Source of the DNA: Spirometra erinaceieuropaei
Lineage: Eukaryota; Platyhelminthes; Cestoda; Diphyllobothriidea; Diphyllobothriidae
Assembly (NCBI GenBank): GCA_902702965.1
Contig: CACRXP010000867.1
Span: 29,608-93,607 of the forward strand
Direction: 5' to 3'
Length of the DNA stretch: 64,000 bases
Under the pieces are notes generated by a model that made no database searches, was not told the DNA's origin, and saw only the letters and a program-made list of their open reading frames with translations. A program made the translations under genes and the position numbers. Position 1 is the stretch's first letter, and each line of letters begins with the position of its first letter. This document shows positions 24,444-35,323 of this stretch, piece after piece.

Positions 24444-25438
24444 CAGTAGGTGGGCTTATAAATAAAATGTCGACTGAAATTCCGAAATACGTTCTCCTTT
24501 CTAAAAGAATTATGAAGTAGGGCTGTAAAAATTATCATCATGCAGCATACTTCTATAATGATTCAGTTATCACAGGGTATCTGTTGTTGAATGAACTTAT
24601 TTCCGACTGCATGCAAAAACTAAACTATGCAGAAAATGACTACTTGTGTAGCATGCAATTTTCTTATTGATTTTCAATGTTCTTAAAAGTTCAATTATAT
24701 TTCATGGAAAACATGCATAAAAATATTTTTTCCTTTGATCATTCACTAGAAAGTCACGTCTTCTTTCAATATTATCCTCAAAAAAGTGTATAATTCTGTT
24801 TAAAACGTTTCTAATTGAGAGATTTTTTATTACTGTGAAATGGCCGTTCACAGAACGTCATGTATCTATATTTACGAATGAGGCTTGTGAAGTAAACAAT
24901 ATTTCTCAAATCCGCTGCTTAGTTTTATGAATCTTATATGATCTTACCTTAACACGGTAGAGAAACGCACGGTTTTTCGTACACGAAAAATATACGGCTT
25001 ATAGTTTTGAAGCCCCGAATGTAATTTCAACAGCATGTCGGGTTCAAAATGATTCGGGAATTAGAAACGTTCTCTAAAAACCTACGTATACCATTTTTTT
25101 TTCGGATATACATTTGAAAGAAGACGTGATTTTCTAGTTAATGAGCAAAAGAATAAATATTTTTATGCATGTTTTCCATGAAATATAATCGAACTTTCGA
25201 GGGCATCGACAATCAATAAGAAAATTGCATGCTACACAAGTAGTCATTTTTTGCATAGTATAGTCCTTGCATGCAGTCGGAAATAAGTTCATTCGAAAAC
25301 TGACACTCTGTGGTAACTGGATTATTATAGAAATATACATCACGATGATAATTTTTACAAACCCACTTAAATAATCCTTTATAAAGGCGACCGCATTTCG
25401 AAATTTCGGTTGATATTTCATGAGTTAGCCCATTTAAT
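24444..25438 (+). mobile_element. FB foldback element, copy 2
   Basis: It starts CAGTAGGTGGGC after a TA (24442-24443). Its right arm ends ATGAGTTAGCCCATTTAATG, a slightly eroded terminus. Shared landmarks are the GTAGGGCTGTAAAA block, the TGCATGCAAAAAC block, ATGCATAAAAATATT on the left and the inverted forms on the right. Frames of 79-95 codons inside it (25134-25452) only read the arm and are not genes. Confidence 0.85.
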
Positions 25439-25439
25439 G

Positions 25440-28086
25440 AAGTGTGGTACAAACGCGCACTAGGTGCCTTTTTTTCTGCTGTTAAAGTGCTGCTGGTGAT
25501 GTCAGTTCGTGTCTGCTGGGCCTCGATATCTTTGCGCAGATCGGCCTTCTCACCTTTTTCAGAGTATCGTTTTGATCTCCCGCTGAAAGTATGTTCAAGA
25601 GTTAATTGCTATCAGATGTAAAACGTGCCAAACCACAGATATTTGCACGATCCTATTTAGGTTACAGTGACTCTGTTCACTGAGACGGTCATTTCCATGT
25701 GACCGACCGAGAAATCTGGGGTTGGTTTTCGAGGCATCATCGTTGTGAACGGATCTTTTATTTAAAATGAACATCTTGGAGAGGTCATCAGACTCAGGAT
25801 CATTAAGACTAACTCCTTTCTCCTGGCAACTTTTAATGACCTTTCGTTTAACATGATATGGTGCAAAATTATCAAATTTATACGAATTAGGTTTTCGATA
25901 GTGACACATGTTCGAGTTAGTCTTTTGAAACTGTGTGAAGCAAATATTAGGGTTTCATTCATTTTATGAAGAATGCCCAGCAACTGCACGATCCATCTAC
26001 TATCTTTGTAAAAAACTGATATGAAAAATTGCTTATCCATGGACTTGCAAAGGCAAACATTTTTATTTGACTTTTTCTGCGAACGTTTTTCTTGGCAATT
26101 ATAACCAGGCAAGGGTTCTCGAAGGATAAACGTAAATTACATCCTAGTCGTCTGGTATGGCAGGAGCGCACATAAATATATCCAAATATGTAGAAAAAGA
26201 ATGAGGAAACGACCTCCCACGAAGAGCTATTTATTCGTTTGATGTTCCGCGCTCGCGCATTGGCGCATCGTGGGGATATGCGACCATCTGCGCCTTGTGC
26301 ATGCGCATGTTTGCACATCTGGTCTCAGATGATGGTTAGAGCTATTATTATCCTAACGACGACTGAATACTTCCTAAACAGTCCTGTCTCAGGTTACGTG
26401 CACAAGAATTGGCAACAGGACACTATATTGTCAGTGCCTTGCTCTGGGTGTGCGCCTAGGATTGACATTTTTCATCATCTTCCTTCCCGACTGTAATTTT
26501 AATTCTTAGAATCATTGCGCAGTCCTAATTGATTCTCTTTAAGGACAGCAGCCTCTTCGTCTTCACCAGGCTGCAGGGATTCGTAGTTGATCAGAGGAAA
26601 AGCAGTCCCTTTCAACTTTTGCACGGCTTTATGGTCGAGAAATTCAGGAATAAATTAACGCTCAAAGACTGGGAGCATTTACCGGTGGTATGATTAGACC
26701 AACGAGGAGTTAGACTTTGTGGATCTCGAAAAGTCTTGTATATAGATTACAGTGGCGTCCTTGTCTTTCAACTGGAGAAATTCAACTATGTATCGTTACG
26801 TTAAATCCAAAGATATGGACGTAATCGGAGAGGCAGAGAAACTCGGTACCTGAGTAATCACGAATTTTTCCAAAACTTTGATAACTTTTATCTAAACTTT
26901 CACCGTTTTTATAAATACATGAAATTGGCGACAAACTCCCTTATAAACCTTGTAGTTATGTTCTCTGACTAGAGGTGTCATCTATCACAGTAAAACATTA
27001 CGTTAGTCGTGACTGTGGGCATTAGTCTATAGTTCAGGCTATTGCGGGGTAGTAGTATAAGACCTGCCATTATCCACAGTTCTGTATCCGCTTTACGAAC
27101 AGTTCCCTTCTCTGCCCGGCACCAGCGATGAATGCAAGTAGGTGTAAAGAAATGTGTGGACGTCCATTAGATCACACAGCCCCCACAGTGTCAAAGGTAT
27201 GTTGATTCAGATAACCGACAGTGGCTTCTAAGATACTTGCAAGAGTTTAAAAGCTCTTTGGCGGTTCTACCCTCACAAAGTTTTTTTAAATTTTGCTTCT
27301 TTGAAAACTGAACTGGGTCCTCTTCGGGGTCTGTTTCTGCGATTTCATAGAAAGACCAGCACCTTTGAATATCATTAAATAATCTGCTCCCTGACAGTAA
27401 TTTTTCGGGAGACTAATTCAGTTTATTTGGTTGTTTAAACTGCATATAGCCTTAATTAGGTCTCATGCAGGGCAATGTACCTCAATTTTGTCAATCATTA
27501 TGTGCCTTAAAAAGCAAGCGACATGCTAAGTGCGGCCATGGGCGCACAACTGCATATCTGTCAGGCGTTTACGTTTGAACAAGCAAGTATCTACGACACC
27601 GTTTCGCAACCGGGTTGATTGGGGGGCCCATTAGTGGAAGCTGGTTTCACGCCAGTGTTACCAACCCGAATTTCGCCACTCAAGATGCAGGCGGTGCACG
27701 CATTCAGCGCTGAGTGGCGATGCATATTGGCTAGGACGCCCGCGTCTCTAAGGCAGCAGGCTGCCGCACGAGGTCCCTCCGGGCAAGGCTTCAAAGGAAG
27801 CAAAAACAACACCCGAGTTCTACAAACCCTCCATTAAAATACAATCATGTAGCTGCCCGAGACCGAACTAACATTTTAAGAAATTCCTCCTAGCGAAAAG
27901 CAACGGTTCCTTCTGGAGAAAAAGCAATTATAAGAACATGCAGGAAATCTTAACTCTAAATTCTTAGGCATACTAATTAAAAGTGTAGGTTAGATTGTTT
28001 TTGCTATATCCAGCGCCGGAGCGAATGTCGCACGTTGATCTGCAATCAGGATAAATCAGCAAGTGAAATTTTAGTGAAAACGGCCC
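25440..28086. other. No gene recognised
   Basis: Overlapping minus-strand frames at 25595-26318 (104-119 codons) have no recognisable motif and lie in A/T-biased sequence. A more G+C-rich patch at 27590-27840 has opposed frames of equal length, so neither is convincing. Confidence 0.4.
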
Positions 28087-28842
28087 TACAGTAGGTGAGC
28101 TTACTCATGAAATGTCAACCGAAATTGCGAAATGCGTTTTTGTTTTGAAAAAAATTAATTAAGTAGGGTTGTAAAATTAATCATTGTGCAGCATAATTCT
28201 ATAATAATTCAGTCCCCTCAGGATGTCAGCCCTTGAACGAACTACTTTCCGGCAGCATGCAAAAACCACACTCTGTAAATAATGAATACATAAGTGGCAT
28301 TAAATTTTCCCATTGATTTTGGGTATCCCCAAAAATTCAATTAAATTTCATAGAAAACATGCATAGAAATATTCATACTTTTACTCATTTCGCAGACAAT
28401 AACGCATTTTTTAAATTTCATACTTAAAGAGGAGGTATTATTTTTGTTTTAAAACAGTTTCTAATTATGAAATCTCTTAGGACCGTAAATGCCCGACCAT
28501 TAAGCATTACGTATCTGCGTTGACTACTGTTACTTGTAACGTTTACAATATGACTCAAATCCACTGGCAAATACCATGAACTTCATATGGTCTCCTCTTA
28601 ATAGCGTATGTAATGTATGATTTTCCATAGGCAAAACAATATACAGCTTGTAGTCTGCAAACCCTGAATGCAATTCTAACGGCGAGTTGGGTTCAAAATT
28701 ATCTGAGAACTGGAAAAGGTCTTGAAAACCAATTTATGCTCTTCCTTTGAGTGTGAAATTGGAGGAAGACGACATTTTCTACTGAATGATTAAGAGCATG
28801 AATGTTTGCAAGCATTCATATTGACCCAACTGTGAAAAACTC

Positions 28843-28926
28843 GGCGCCTCGGTGGGATTCGAACCCACGCAGTAAGGGGCAGGCTTTAGCGCAGCCAACG
28901 CTCTAACCACCTGAGCTACGAGGCCC
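28843..28926 (-). tRNA. tRNA-like gene in cassette, loop reads GCT
   Basis: On the minus strand: acceptor GGGCCTC paired with GAGGCGC (one mismatch), D-arm GCTC/GAGC with A-box-like TAGCTCAGGTGG, T-arm GTGGG/CCCAC with loop TTCGAAC (B box), and no intron. The anticodon arm folds with only four pairs (GGCT/AGCC) around GCGCTAA, giving GCT but C instead of the usual U at position 33. The 12-base variable region could suit a class II tRNA. Probably a tRNA-derived element or pseudogene; a pol III promoter may still work. Confidence 0.6.
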
Positions 28927-29158
28927 AACCGGACGACGCGAGTTTAATCACATTTGGGTCAATATGAATTATTCAAAATCTGCCAAAATATCAATGAATT
29001 ATGCGAGCCTGGTAGTCATCTGGTGGATTCTAGGTGAATTACTTAGGACATCCTGCTTGATCAGTCAACTTACTGTATCAGATTAGGTGAATTCCAGACG
29101 TTGCAGTAGGTTGGGCGGGTAACTTGACCCAAATGTGATTAAACTCACGTCGTCCGGC

Positions 29159-29242
29159 GGGGCCTCATGGCTCAGGTGGTTAGAGCGTTGGCTGTACTAA
29201 AGCCTGCCCCTTACTGCGTGGGTTCGAATCCCACCGAGGCGC
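29159..29242 (+). tRNA. tRNA-like gene in cassette, loop reads ACT
   Basis: Nearly identical to the minus-strand copy at 28843-28926, including a perfect T-arm GTGGG-TTCGAAT-CCCAC (B box) and GGCTCAGGTGGTTAGAGC (D-arm, A box). The acceptor pairs GGGGCCTC with GAGGCGCC with one mismatch. The anticodon loop is GTACTAA (ACT, with normal U33). Whether it is transcribed or charged cannot be seen; its place inside an inverted repeat suggests a mobile tRNA-derived unit. Confidence 0.6.
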
Positions 29243-29582
29243 CGAGTTTTTCACAGTTGGGTCAATATGAATTATTCAAAATCTGCCAAAATATCAATGA
29301 GTTTTCAAGCATGTTTTCTATGAAATTTAATTGAATTTTTAAAGGGCATCGAAACTCAATGGAAAATTGCATACTACTTATGCACTCATTTGTTGAGAGA
29401 GTATGGTTTTTACATGCAGCTGGAAAGAAGTTCTTTCAAAAGCCGCTATCCTGAGGCAACTGAATTATCATAGAAATGTTTTGTATGATGATTATTTTAA
29501 CAACCCTACTTAATTAATTTTTCGAAACAAAAACGCATTTCGAAATTTCCGTTGGCATTTCATGAGTCAGCCATTTACAGTA

Positions 29583-30439
29583 TTTACTACCTCAGCTGTC
29601 AGGACGTAAAGATATGATTCAGCTAGGAGGGCATCCACTTCTATGAAAGACAGAGGCGGTTTTCATATTGCAATTATTTCCGCCCTGACGTTTGAGTGTG
29701 AGTTCCTGAATAAAAGAGAAAATATATCAGGAACAGTCGTCATTTTGACCTTTGTCCTTGTCGGTCATAATTTCGAGGTCAACCTATTATGGACTATTTC
29801 TTATTGAAGGCGATACCAAAACGGTCATGTCGTCTAATTTGAAACAGATCGGATCCTTCATTAAAGCAAAATGCTAAGAAGTACAAATGTCAAATGCCTG
29901 TTGAATCTGTACACTTTGCTGAACAACTGGGCGCTGAGTCGCCTTTTTGGTTACGGTTGTTCAGTTTCGGTTTGTGTGAATGCCACTCGCATGAATTTTT
30001 CTAACAATTAAGGAAACGAGGTAAAACAAAAGCATGTATTATATTCATGGATCACATATAACACGCCGCGGAAATGGTGTGCGTGGATGGCGACAGGAGC
30101 GATACCTAACCGAAAACAATTTGTGACAGAGAGCGGTTAGAATGAACTTGAAGTCGAACAAAACCGGGAATGAAATGCATTCTGACAAATGAAATGAGAG
30201 TATGGAATAAATTGTAGCGTATGAGCTGACAATCTCTCATGATGTACAGTGAGTGGATAACTTAGGCAGTGGTGAGTAGAACGAAATCTCATCACCAGCT
30301 GGCTGGCAGACTCAGGCAGTCGACTGATGCATGACAGAGATAAAACGTGCGACCGATCTCAATGAGCCTCCGTCCTTAAGTCACATCAGCGCGTTTGTCA
30401 TAACATCAAAATCGGATGCGCTTAAACCTCTCACGACGC
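29583..30439. other. No gene recognised
   Basis: Unique-looking sequence after FB copy 3 with no long frame or family repeat. Confidence 0.45.
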
Positions 30440-30720
30440 GCGAAGAGCAGTAACTGGAAGGCCGCCAAGTGACGGACTAACTCGAGGCATCTGGGGATTC
30501 GGAACCAGGCTGCATGGATTCCTTTTTGCTTTGACCTTTATGGCATTCTCAACTATGCGCAATCCCCTCCGCCGGGATTGTTGACCGATACATCTGGAGT
30601 GGGGACCTACATTGGGTGTAGCATGCGTGGGCGGACTGTGTAACTTTGTCAGTTGCATCGCCCACGCCTATCTCCGGTCGTCTTGACTTTGGCCGTCGCA
30701 CGAAGGTGGAAGGAGAAAGC
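30440..30720 (-). repeat. Repeat shared with the LINE-like tract at 57.9 kb
   Basis: TGGAAGGCCGCCAAGTGACG followed by GACTAACTCGAGG (about 30456-30488) matches TGGAAGGCTGCCAAATGACT and GGATAACTCGGA near 57877. The minus strand has overlapping frames of 61-75 codons with no certain domain. I take it as the 3' part of a dispersed, probably LINE-derived repeat. Confidence 0.4.
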
Positions 30721-33292
30721 GCGATAGGTGCCACGAACGTCTACCACACTATAAACCTGGTTACATGCAAGTCACCACTACGCCATCTACGCGTTGGCTG
30801 TCTATGAATGCCTCGATCCATTGGTGATTTCCGAGTTGATCTGTAATTGGCATCCATATTAGAGTCGGTTAAGATTGAATATGTAAACCCACTGGGAAAA
30901 TAGAGCTTAAATACTTCTATAATATGACAAGTATGTTAACATTCTTTTTATCAGAAGTGCAGATGAAAGGGGTTATTAAAAGAGCCTTCGGAAGGTACTG
31001 AGCAGATTAGCATTTGTGCCATATGTTTTTTAATGCTTCACCGGGGTTCCGGAACGGACCGCGCAATTTGGGAGTGCAGATGGACGAATTACAGATAATC
31101 CTACGTAACCGGTTAAAGGATGCCTGACTAAGTAAGGCGGTATACGACAAGCGGGCCTTAATTTTATCTTAACATTTACTTTTCCCATAACCCTAATCCT
31201 CCACCTAACCCACTCTTGAACTTAAATTTAACCCTAGCCCATTATTTATTCTTTTCCTAAAGTTCGGCCAGAAACTTCATCCTTAGATATCATGCATATG
31301 AAAATCCAATTGGCAGACATGTTATTGAAATAAAAACATGGGCTTACATATCTAGTCGTTGCCAAACGGTATGCCTGGCACGATTTCACTTAAGCTGCAT
31401 TTTGTAGTTTGAGTCTGAGCAAAATAATTTTCCTCACCGAGATTTCAACTAGGACGACCGAGTAAAAGAACTCAGATATTGCTCCTAATCACTCCCACAT
31501 TAATAATATAGTCATTAATAGCCTACAGTGACGAGATACACTTCCCATGAAAAAGTGCTCTGAATGAAAATCCGCCGTATGTTCTGCATACGATCACGCT
31601 CATATAGGATTATAAGGTATTCATAAGTGTCGGATAAGTCGTCATTTTGAGGCACCAACCAAGCTTATCTCCACTTAACCTATTCTTACCTCATTAAATG
31701 CGGTGAACATTAGACGGCGGCATTGCCGGTGGCTAAGAAGATAGCGCCAGTTTGCGGTTCTATACCAACTTGAATGTGCAGGTCATGATCTGTTTATTTA
31801 ATGACCGTTCGTCGCCAATGACGGTCTATGCAATACTCGGGACTCTGAAACAGCCCTCACATATCCCAAAGGTCACATCAAAACATCTGCCATAGTAATA
31901 TGGCTTTGAGTTTCCAGAAGATAAGTCAGTACACTCTGTACTTTCCAGCTGACTTTCTAGATCTAACTGTTTTGACCAATGGCATAGCTGAAAGCGCATA
32001 ACCTGTTACGTGGGCGGAGTTCGGATGGTGAATTTACTACCTCCCTTTCTGGCAGTCATTCAAGCCGTAGGAATTGTTTATACTTGGATAGGATCCGCCG
32101 CACACCTTTCTCCCGTACCCATCAAAGCATAATACCAATACAACTTCAAGTAGGCCGGATACAATGGCTGACCGGGTTAGACAGCCGTCTGGGCCTGCCG
32201 CTCACGGCCTGATCACTTTATTTACCAGGATACGCCAAAGAACAGGCCTACCACTTATGTGAGGTTTGCACTTTCTAGCATACCACTTTGTGCCGGCCAT
32301 AACGGCGACGGCGAGGCAAATCACACGCTCCTGCCGGAGAAAGGTAAGATTGTTACGTGGTGTAACCCACGGTATTCACAGGGTACAAAAGTGACCTAGG
32401 GATACGTGTGTCGGTAAGAAAGCTATGGCATAATGGCGGGGTCCAGACTGCGGCTTTATCGAAGATTTGCATGGAGGCTTATGTGACAACTGAATAACCC
32501 TGGATAACGTAAACAGATTAAGCACGTGCGACGGGTGTGCGTTAGGGCTCCAACCCCTGGTACACCAATCACAATGTGATGGGTCCAGAAGAGCCCTACA
32601 AGGTCGATTTGTCATGCAGATGCGGGGTGACAGTAGGGAAGGCGTGGAATCGTGGCTAGTGAGTTGGCAGTGTTGCGATACTCTTAGTAATGACAATGCT
32701 GGTGGTGCTGGAGTTGGTAGTGTTAGGGGTAGAAGAGCTTTGGAAGGAAGGACATAAGTTCCTCTGTCATGACATTCATATGACCAGCCAGACCCATGCG
32801 AGGCCTGAGTGTCAAAAAAACAGACGACGGCCTCGCAATCACCCTGCGGTGTCTGTTCTTTGGTTTTTTTGTCAATTCATTTGCTGTAATGCCTTTTTAC
32901 ATTAACGCAAATCAGAATAAGGAGGGGAAAGACATTTTAAGAATCTATTAAATGTTCTTACGTCGTAAGCTTTCTATAGACCATAGTATGAGATTTTCCG
33001 CATTACTGACTGCCTCATTTAGCCAACTAGACCCTCAAGGGCATTGTTTTGTTTTGCTCCTCGTCATCCAAGTGCGTTTAAAGGTCATTCCGACGACGGT
33101 TTTGGAAAAGGGTAACGGTATAGAGAAGGACCACACTTAACTGTCAGTAGGTTGTGGATCGTGTCATATGGGGCTTTGTCTTAGCATACATTTGCAGGTT
33201 ATTGCAGAAATCACCCTGCCAACAATGATTACTTCCTACGAGCTCACAGGTTAACTCAAAATCCGTTATGTTGTGAAAATGACTTTTTGTTT
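30721..33292. other. No gene; a short CTAACCC-like tract at 31170-31250
   Basis: The tract at 31170-31250 (CATAACCCTAATCC, ACCTAACCCACTC, TTTAACCCTAGCCC) resembles a decayed telomere-type array. The minus-strand frame at 32376-32696 (106 codons) is Ser/His/Pro/Leu-rich, without a domain, and reads a G/T-rich repeat-like tract in antisense, so I do not call it a gene. Confidence 0.4.
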
Positions 33293-34446
33293 ATTTGAAC
33301 AAGGCAAAGGCGACAAAGCATGCAGAATTTACTGACGTCATAAATTTCGAGGCATCATTTGAAAACCCACCTGGAAAGGACAATACATGCACTTCCTCAG
33401 TTTCGTTCCAGTTCAGAGAAAACGGAACTTGGTTTTGTGTCTGATCAATCGAGCCACCAGAATCTGCTCCTCAGATACAATCGATGACGAGCTTACTTTC
33501 CCAAAGACCGTTTTTCTTGCAAACGGGTATCCAGAGAAATTTATCGATAAATATCGCCATCCCAGACAAGAAACTCCTGAAGAAATATCTGTAACAAAAC
33601 GTCCGTGACCATCTACCTCCCCTTCAAGGGTGATAACGTGTCAAACGTGATCAAGCGACGACTTCGGTGCACTATCGAAAGGACGTATGCCGCCTCTAAA
33701 TTGTTGTTCATAAGCACCACAACCGCAATCCCAGTTAGACCAGTTAAAGACATTTTGCCTATGCACGCCACATCAAACTGTATTTATGAGTTTACATGTA
33801 GTTGCGGATGCAAGTACATCGGGCAAGCGCAAAGGCAATTGGCAGCTCGGTCAGCTGAACACATGCCGAAGTGGCTGCTTAAGGCGGAAAATAAGATACC
33901 CAGGAGCTCAATCACAAAGCACCTAGTGGACACGAGCCGTACGGTGGACCCAATGGTTCCATTCAAGGTCCTGTTTCGGGCGACGACCGGGCGTCTCTTT
34001 TGCTTTGCAGAGGCTGCTGCAATACGGAGGGGGAAACCAGAGCTCTGTAAGCAGCTGGACCATGTGATAAACCTGGCACTGCTATGGTAATTATCGATTA
34101 TGGACGAAACCCTGTTCCCATGTGCGCCCTCTCATTTCGCCCCCACCCGTCCCCCTCTCCCCGACATGACTGAATGCTTCCCGCACGTTGCACTCTAAAT
34201 CACGCCGCACAAGTTCTCTCATACTTGGATAACTTCTCTCCTTCTCCCTTCGTTGCCATATGCACCCGCATACTAGATCCATGTTTCAGGTTACCTATCA
34301 CGTTTTATCTCTCTAGGTCGATCGTTGATTGAACAGTTTGCCTTGTCATATAACAACGCAATGACCGTGTGCAGCTGAATGAGAGGTCTCGAAATTTATG
34401 AAGTCAGTAAATTCTGCATGCTTTGTCGACTTTGCCTTGTTCAAAT
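33293..34446. repeat. 59-bp inverted repeats flanking PLE-A
   Basis: Positions 33293-33351 and 34388-34446 are inverted copies of one 59-bp sequence (starts ATTTGAACAAGGCAAAG, ends ATAAATTTCGAG) with 57 of 59 positions identical. They enclose the PLE-A pseudogene almost exactly: recognisable coding begins about 6 bp inside the left arm. Similarity does not extend outward. They may be the inverted terminal repeats often found around Penelope-like elements, or arms of a host element. Confidence 0.85.
33357..34090 (+). pseudogene. PLE-A reverse transcriptase end plus GIY-YIG domain, frameshifted
   Basis: The frame from about 33360 to 33608 reads KPTWKGQYMHFLSFVPVQRK, ...INRATRICSSD, ...FLANGYPEKFIDKY, the thumb end of a Penelope-like reverse transcriptase. 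A one-base deletion near 33604 puts a TGA at 33606-33608. Coding resumes in the next frame from 33605 with IERTYAASKL, then NCIYEFTCSCGCKYIGQAQR (the GIY-YIG core, including the CxC pair), RQLAAR, and a C-terminal CKQLDHVINLALLW with stop at 34088-34090. The catalytic RT palm is missing, so the copy is 5' truncated and dead. It is the best copy of the lineage seen at 15.7-16.2 kb. Confidence 0.85.
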
Positions 34447-34449
34447 TTA

Positions 34450-35098
34450 TTCCGGGAAAACATTTTTGTTTATTGCTTAATTACTTCTTTCATTTCCGTT
34501 GTCATACAATAGCGTAGGATAAGACTTTTGGCATAAATCCAAACAATTTCTGTGTTTTCATTCATTTTGTCAGCTTACTATCTAGCGTGCTGCCCCACCC
34601 AGAAGAATCTTTTTACCATAAATCATGAATGGCACGATCCACAGTCTACTGAAAATTAAGTGGGGTCCTTCTCTAGATCGTTGACGCAATTTCTCCCATT
34701 TCCTCTGATTTCACTTCCATCGCCTTGTAAAAAGACCCCGTATACTTTGCCAGACTCCTATCCTTAATCCTGCAGATTCAGTCAGACGTTTTAGTTTGTA
34801 GGTGCCACGATATCTGAACGGGCTGTCGGGACGGCAAAAAGTACAACGTTTTTAGGGGCACTGAAACTACACACGCTTCCAGTTTTCCAAGGACGGCAGA
34901 TTAGGGTCTTAGTAGTGAAATTTTAGGTGCATAAATAAAAACCACGGAGAGACCGCAGGCACCGTGTGCAGTCTTATTGTAGATAGTCTCGGCCAAAGGT
35001 CCGTAGGAATATCAAACTTGAACATTTGACATGATATAATCCATCTATCCTTTTAAACAGCCCGTAAATTACGGTTCCAAGCAAACTTCAGGTGAATT
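34450..35098. other. No feature recognised
   Basis: AT-rich flank beyond the right 59-bp arm. Confidence 0.45.
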
Positions 35099-35323
35099 CT
35101 AGTTAGCCAGGTTAACTAGGACGTGGCACTTTGTTTTGAAATCTTGGATGTCAGCTGTATGGATATTGGCGGAGATAAAGACACTGCAGCCCAGAGAGTG
35201 GACACGCTTCATAAACTGGTGAATTTTTGACTGCTTAAAAGAGTCCCCAAGCTTTGGCACAGAGTTCTGAGGAAGAAAGCCGGCTGCCGGCATAAAAGAG
35301 AATTCTGCGGCTATGCCAAGTTA
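35099..35323 (-). CDS. Short minus-strand frame, possible terminal exon
   Basis: The frame reads MPAAGFLPQNSVPKLGDSFK, ...MKRVHSLGCSVFISANIHTA, ...VLVNLAN and a stop at 35099. An AG acceptor (GCCGCAG) lies just upstream of the ATG on the minus strand near 35312. Amino-acid use is balanced and protein-like, but I recognise no family and found no adjoining exon. Confidence 0.22.

Larger units (their letters stand above)
28816..29305. mobile_element. Insertion of two inverted tRNA cassettes, 7-bp target duplication
   Basis: The segment sits in the right arm of FB copy 3 between duplicated CAAGCAT. It contains two cassettes of about 142 bp, 28821-28962 (minus) and 29124-29265 (plus). Each is bounded by TTGACCCAANTGTGA and its inverse. 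A 30-bp block starting TATGAATTATTCAAAATCTG follows the right terminus of both cassettes in the same orientation, although the cassettes themselves are in opposite orientations. The central spacer is 28997-29123. Confidence 0.75.
28089..29580 (+). mobile_element. FB foldback element, copy 3, with nested insertion
   Basis: TA/CAGTAGGTGAGC opens the element and the right end is CATTTACAG/TA (TA at 29581-29582). The arms carry the family blocks, including GTAGGGTTGT on both sides. The element is interrupted at 28816-29305 by an insertion that duplicates CAAGCAT (28809-28815 and 29306-29312). Without the insertion it is the usual size of about 1 kb, so the insertion came later. Confidence 0.87.

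Noticed and set aside
25134..25452. Two overlapping minus-strand ORFs
   Set aside because: They translate the right arm of FB copy 2; similar peptides come from the arms of copy 5.
32376..32696. 106-codon minus-strand ORF
   Set aside because: Antisense reading of a G/T-rich repeat-like tract, rich in Ser, His, Pro and Leu, without domain.
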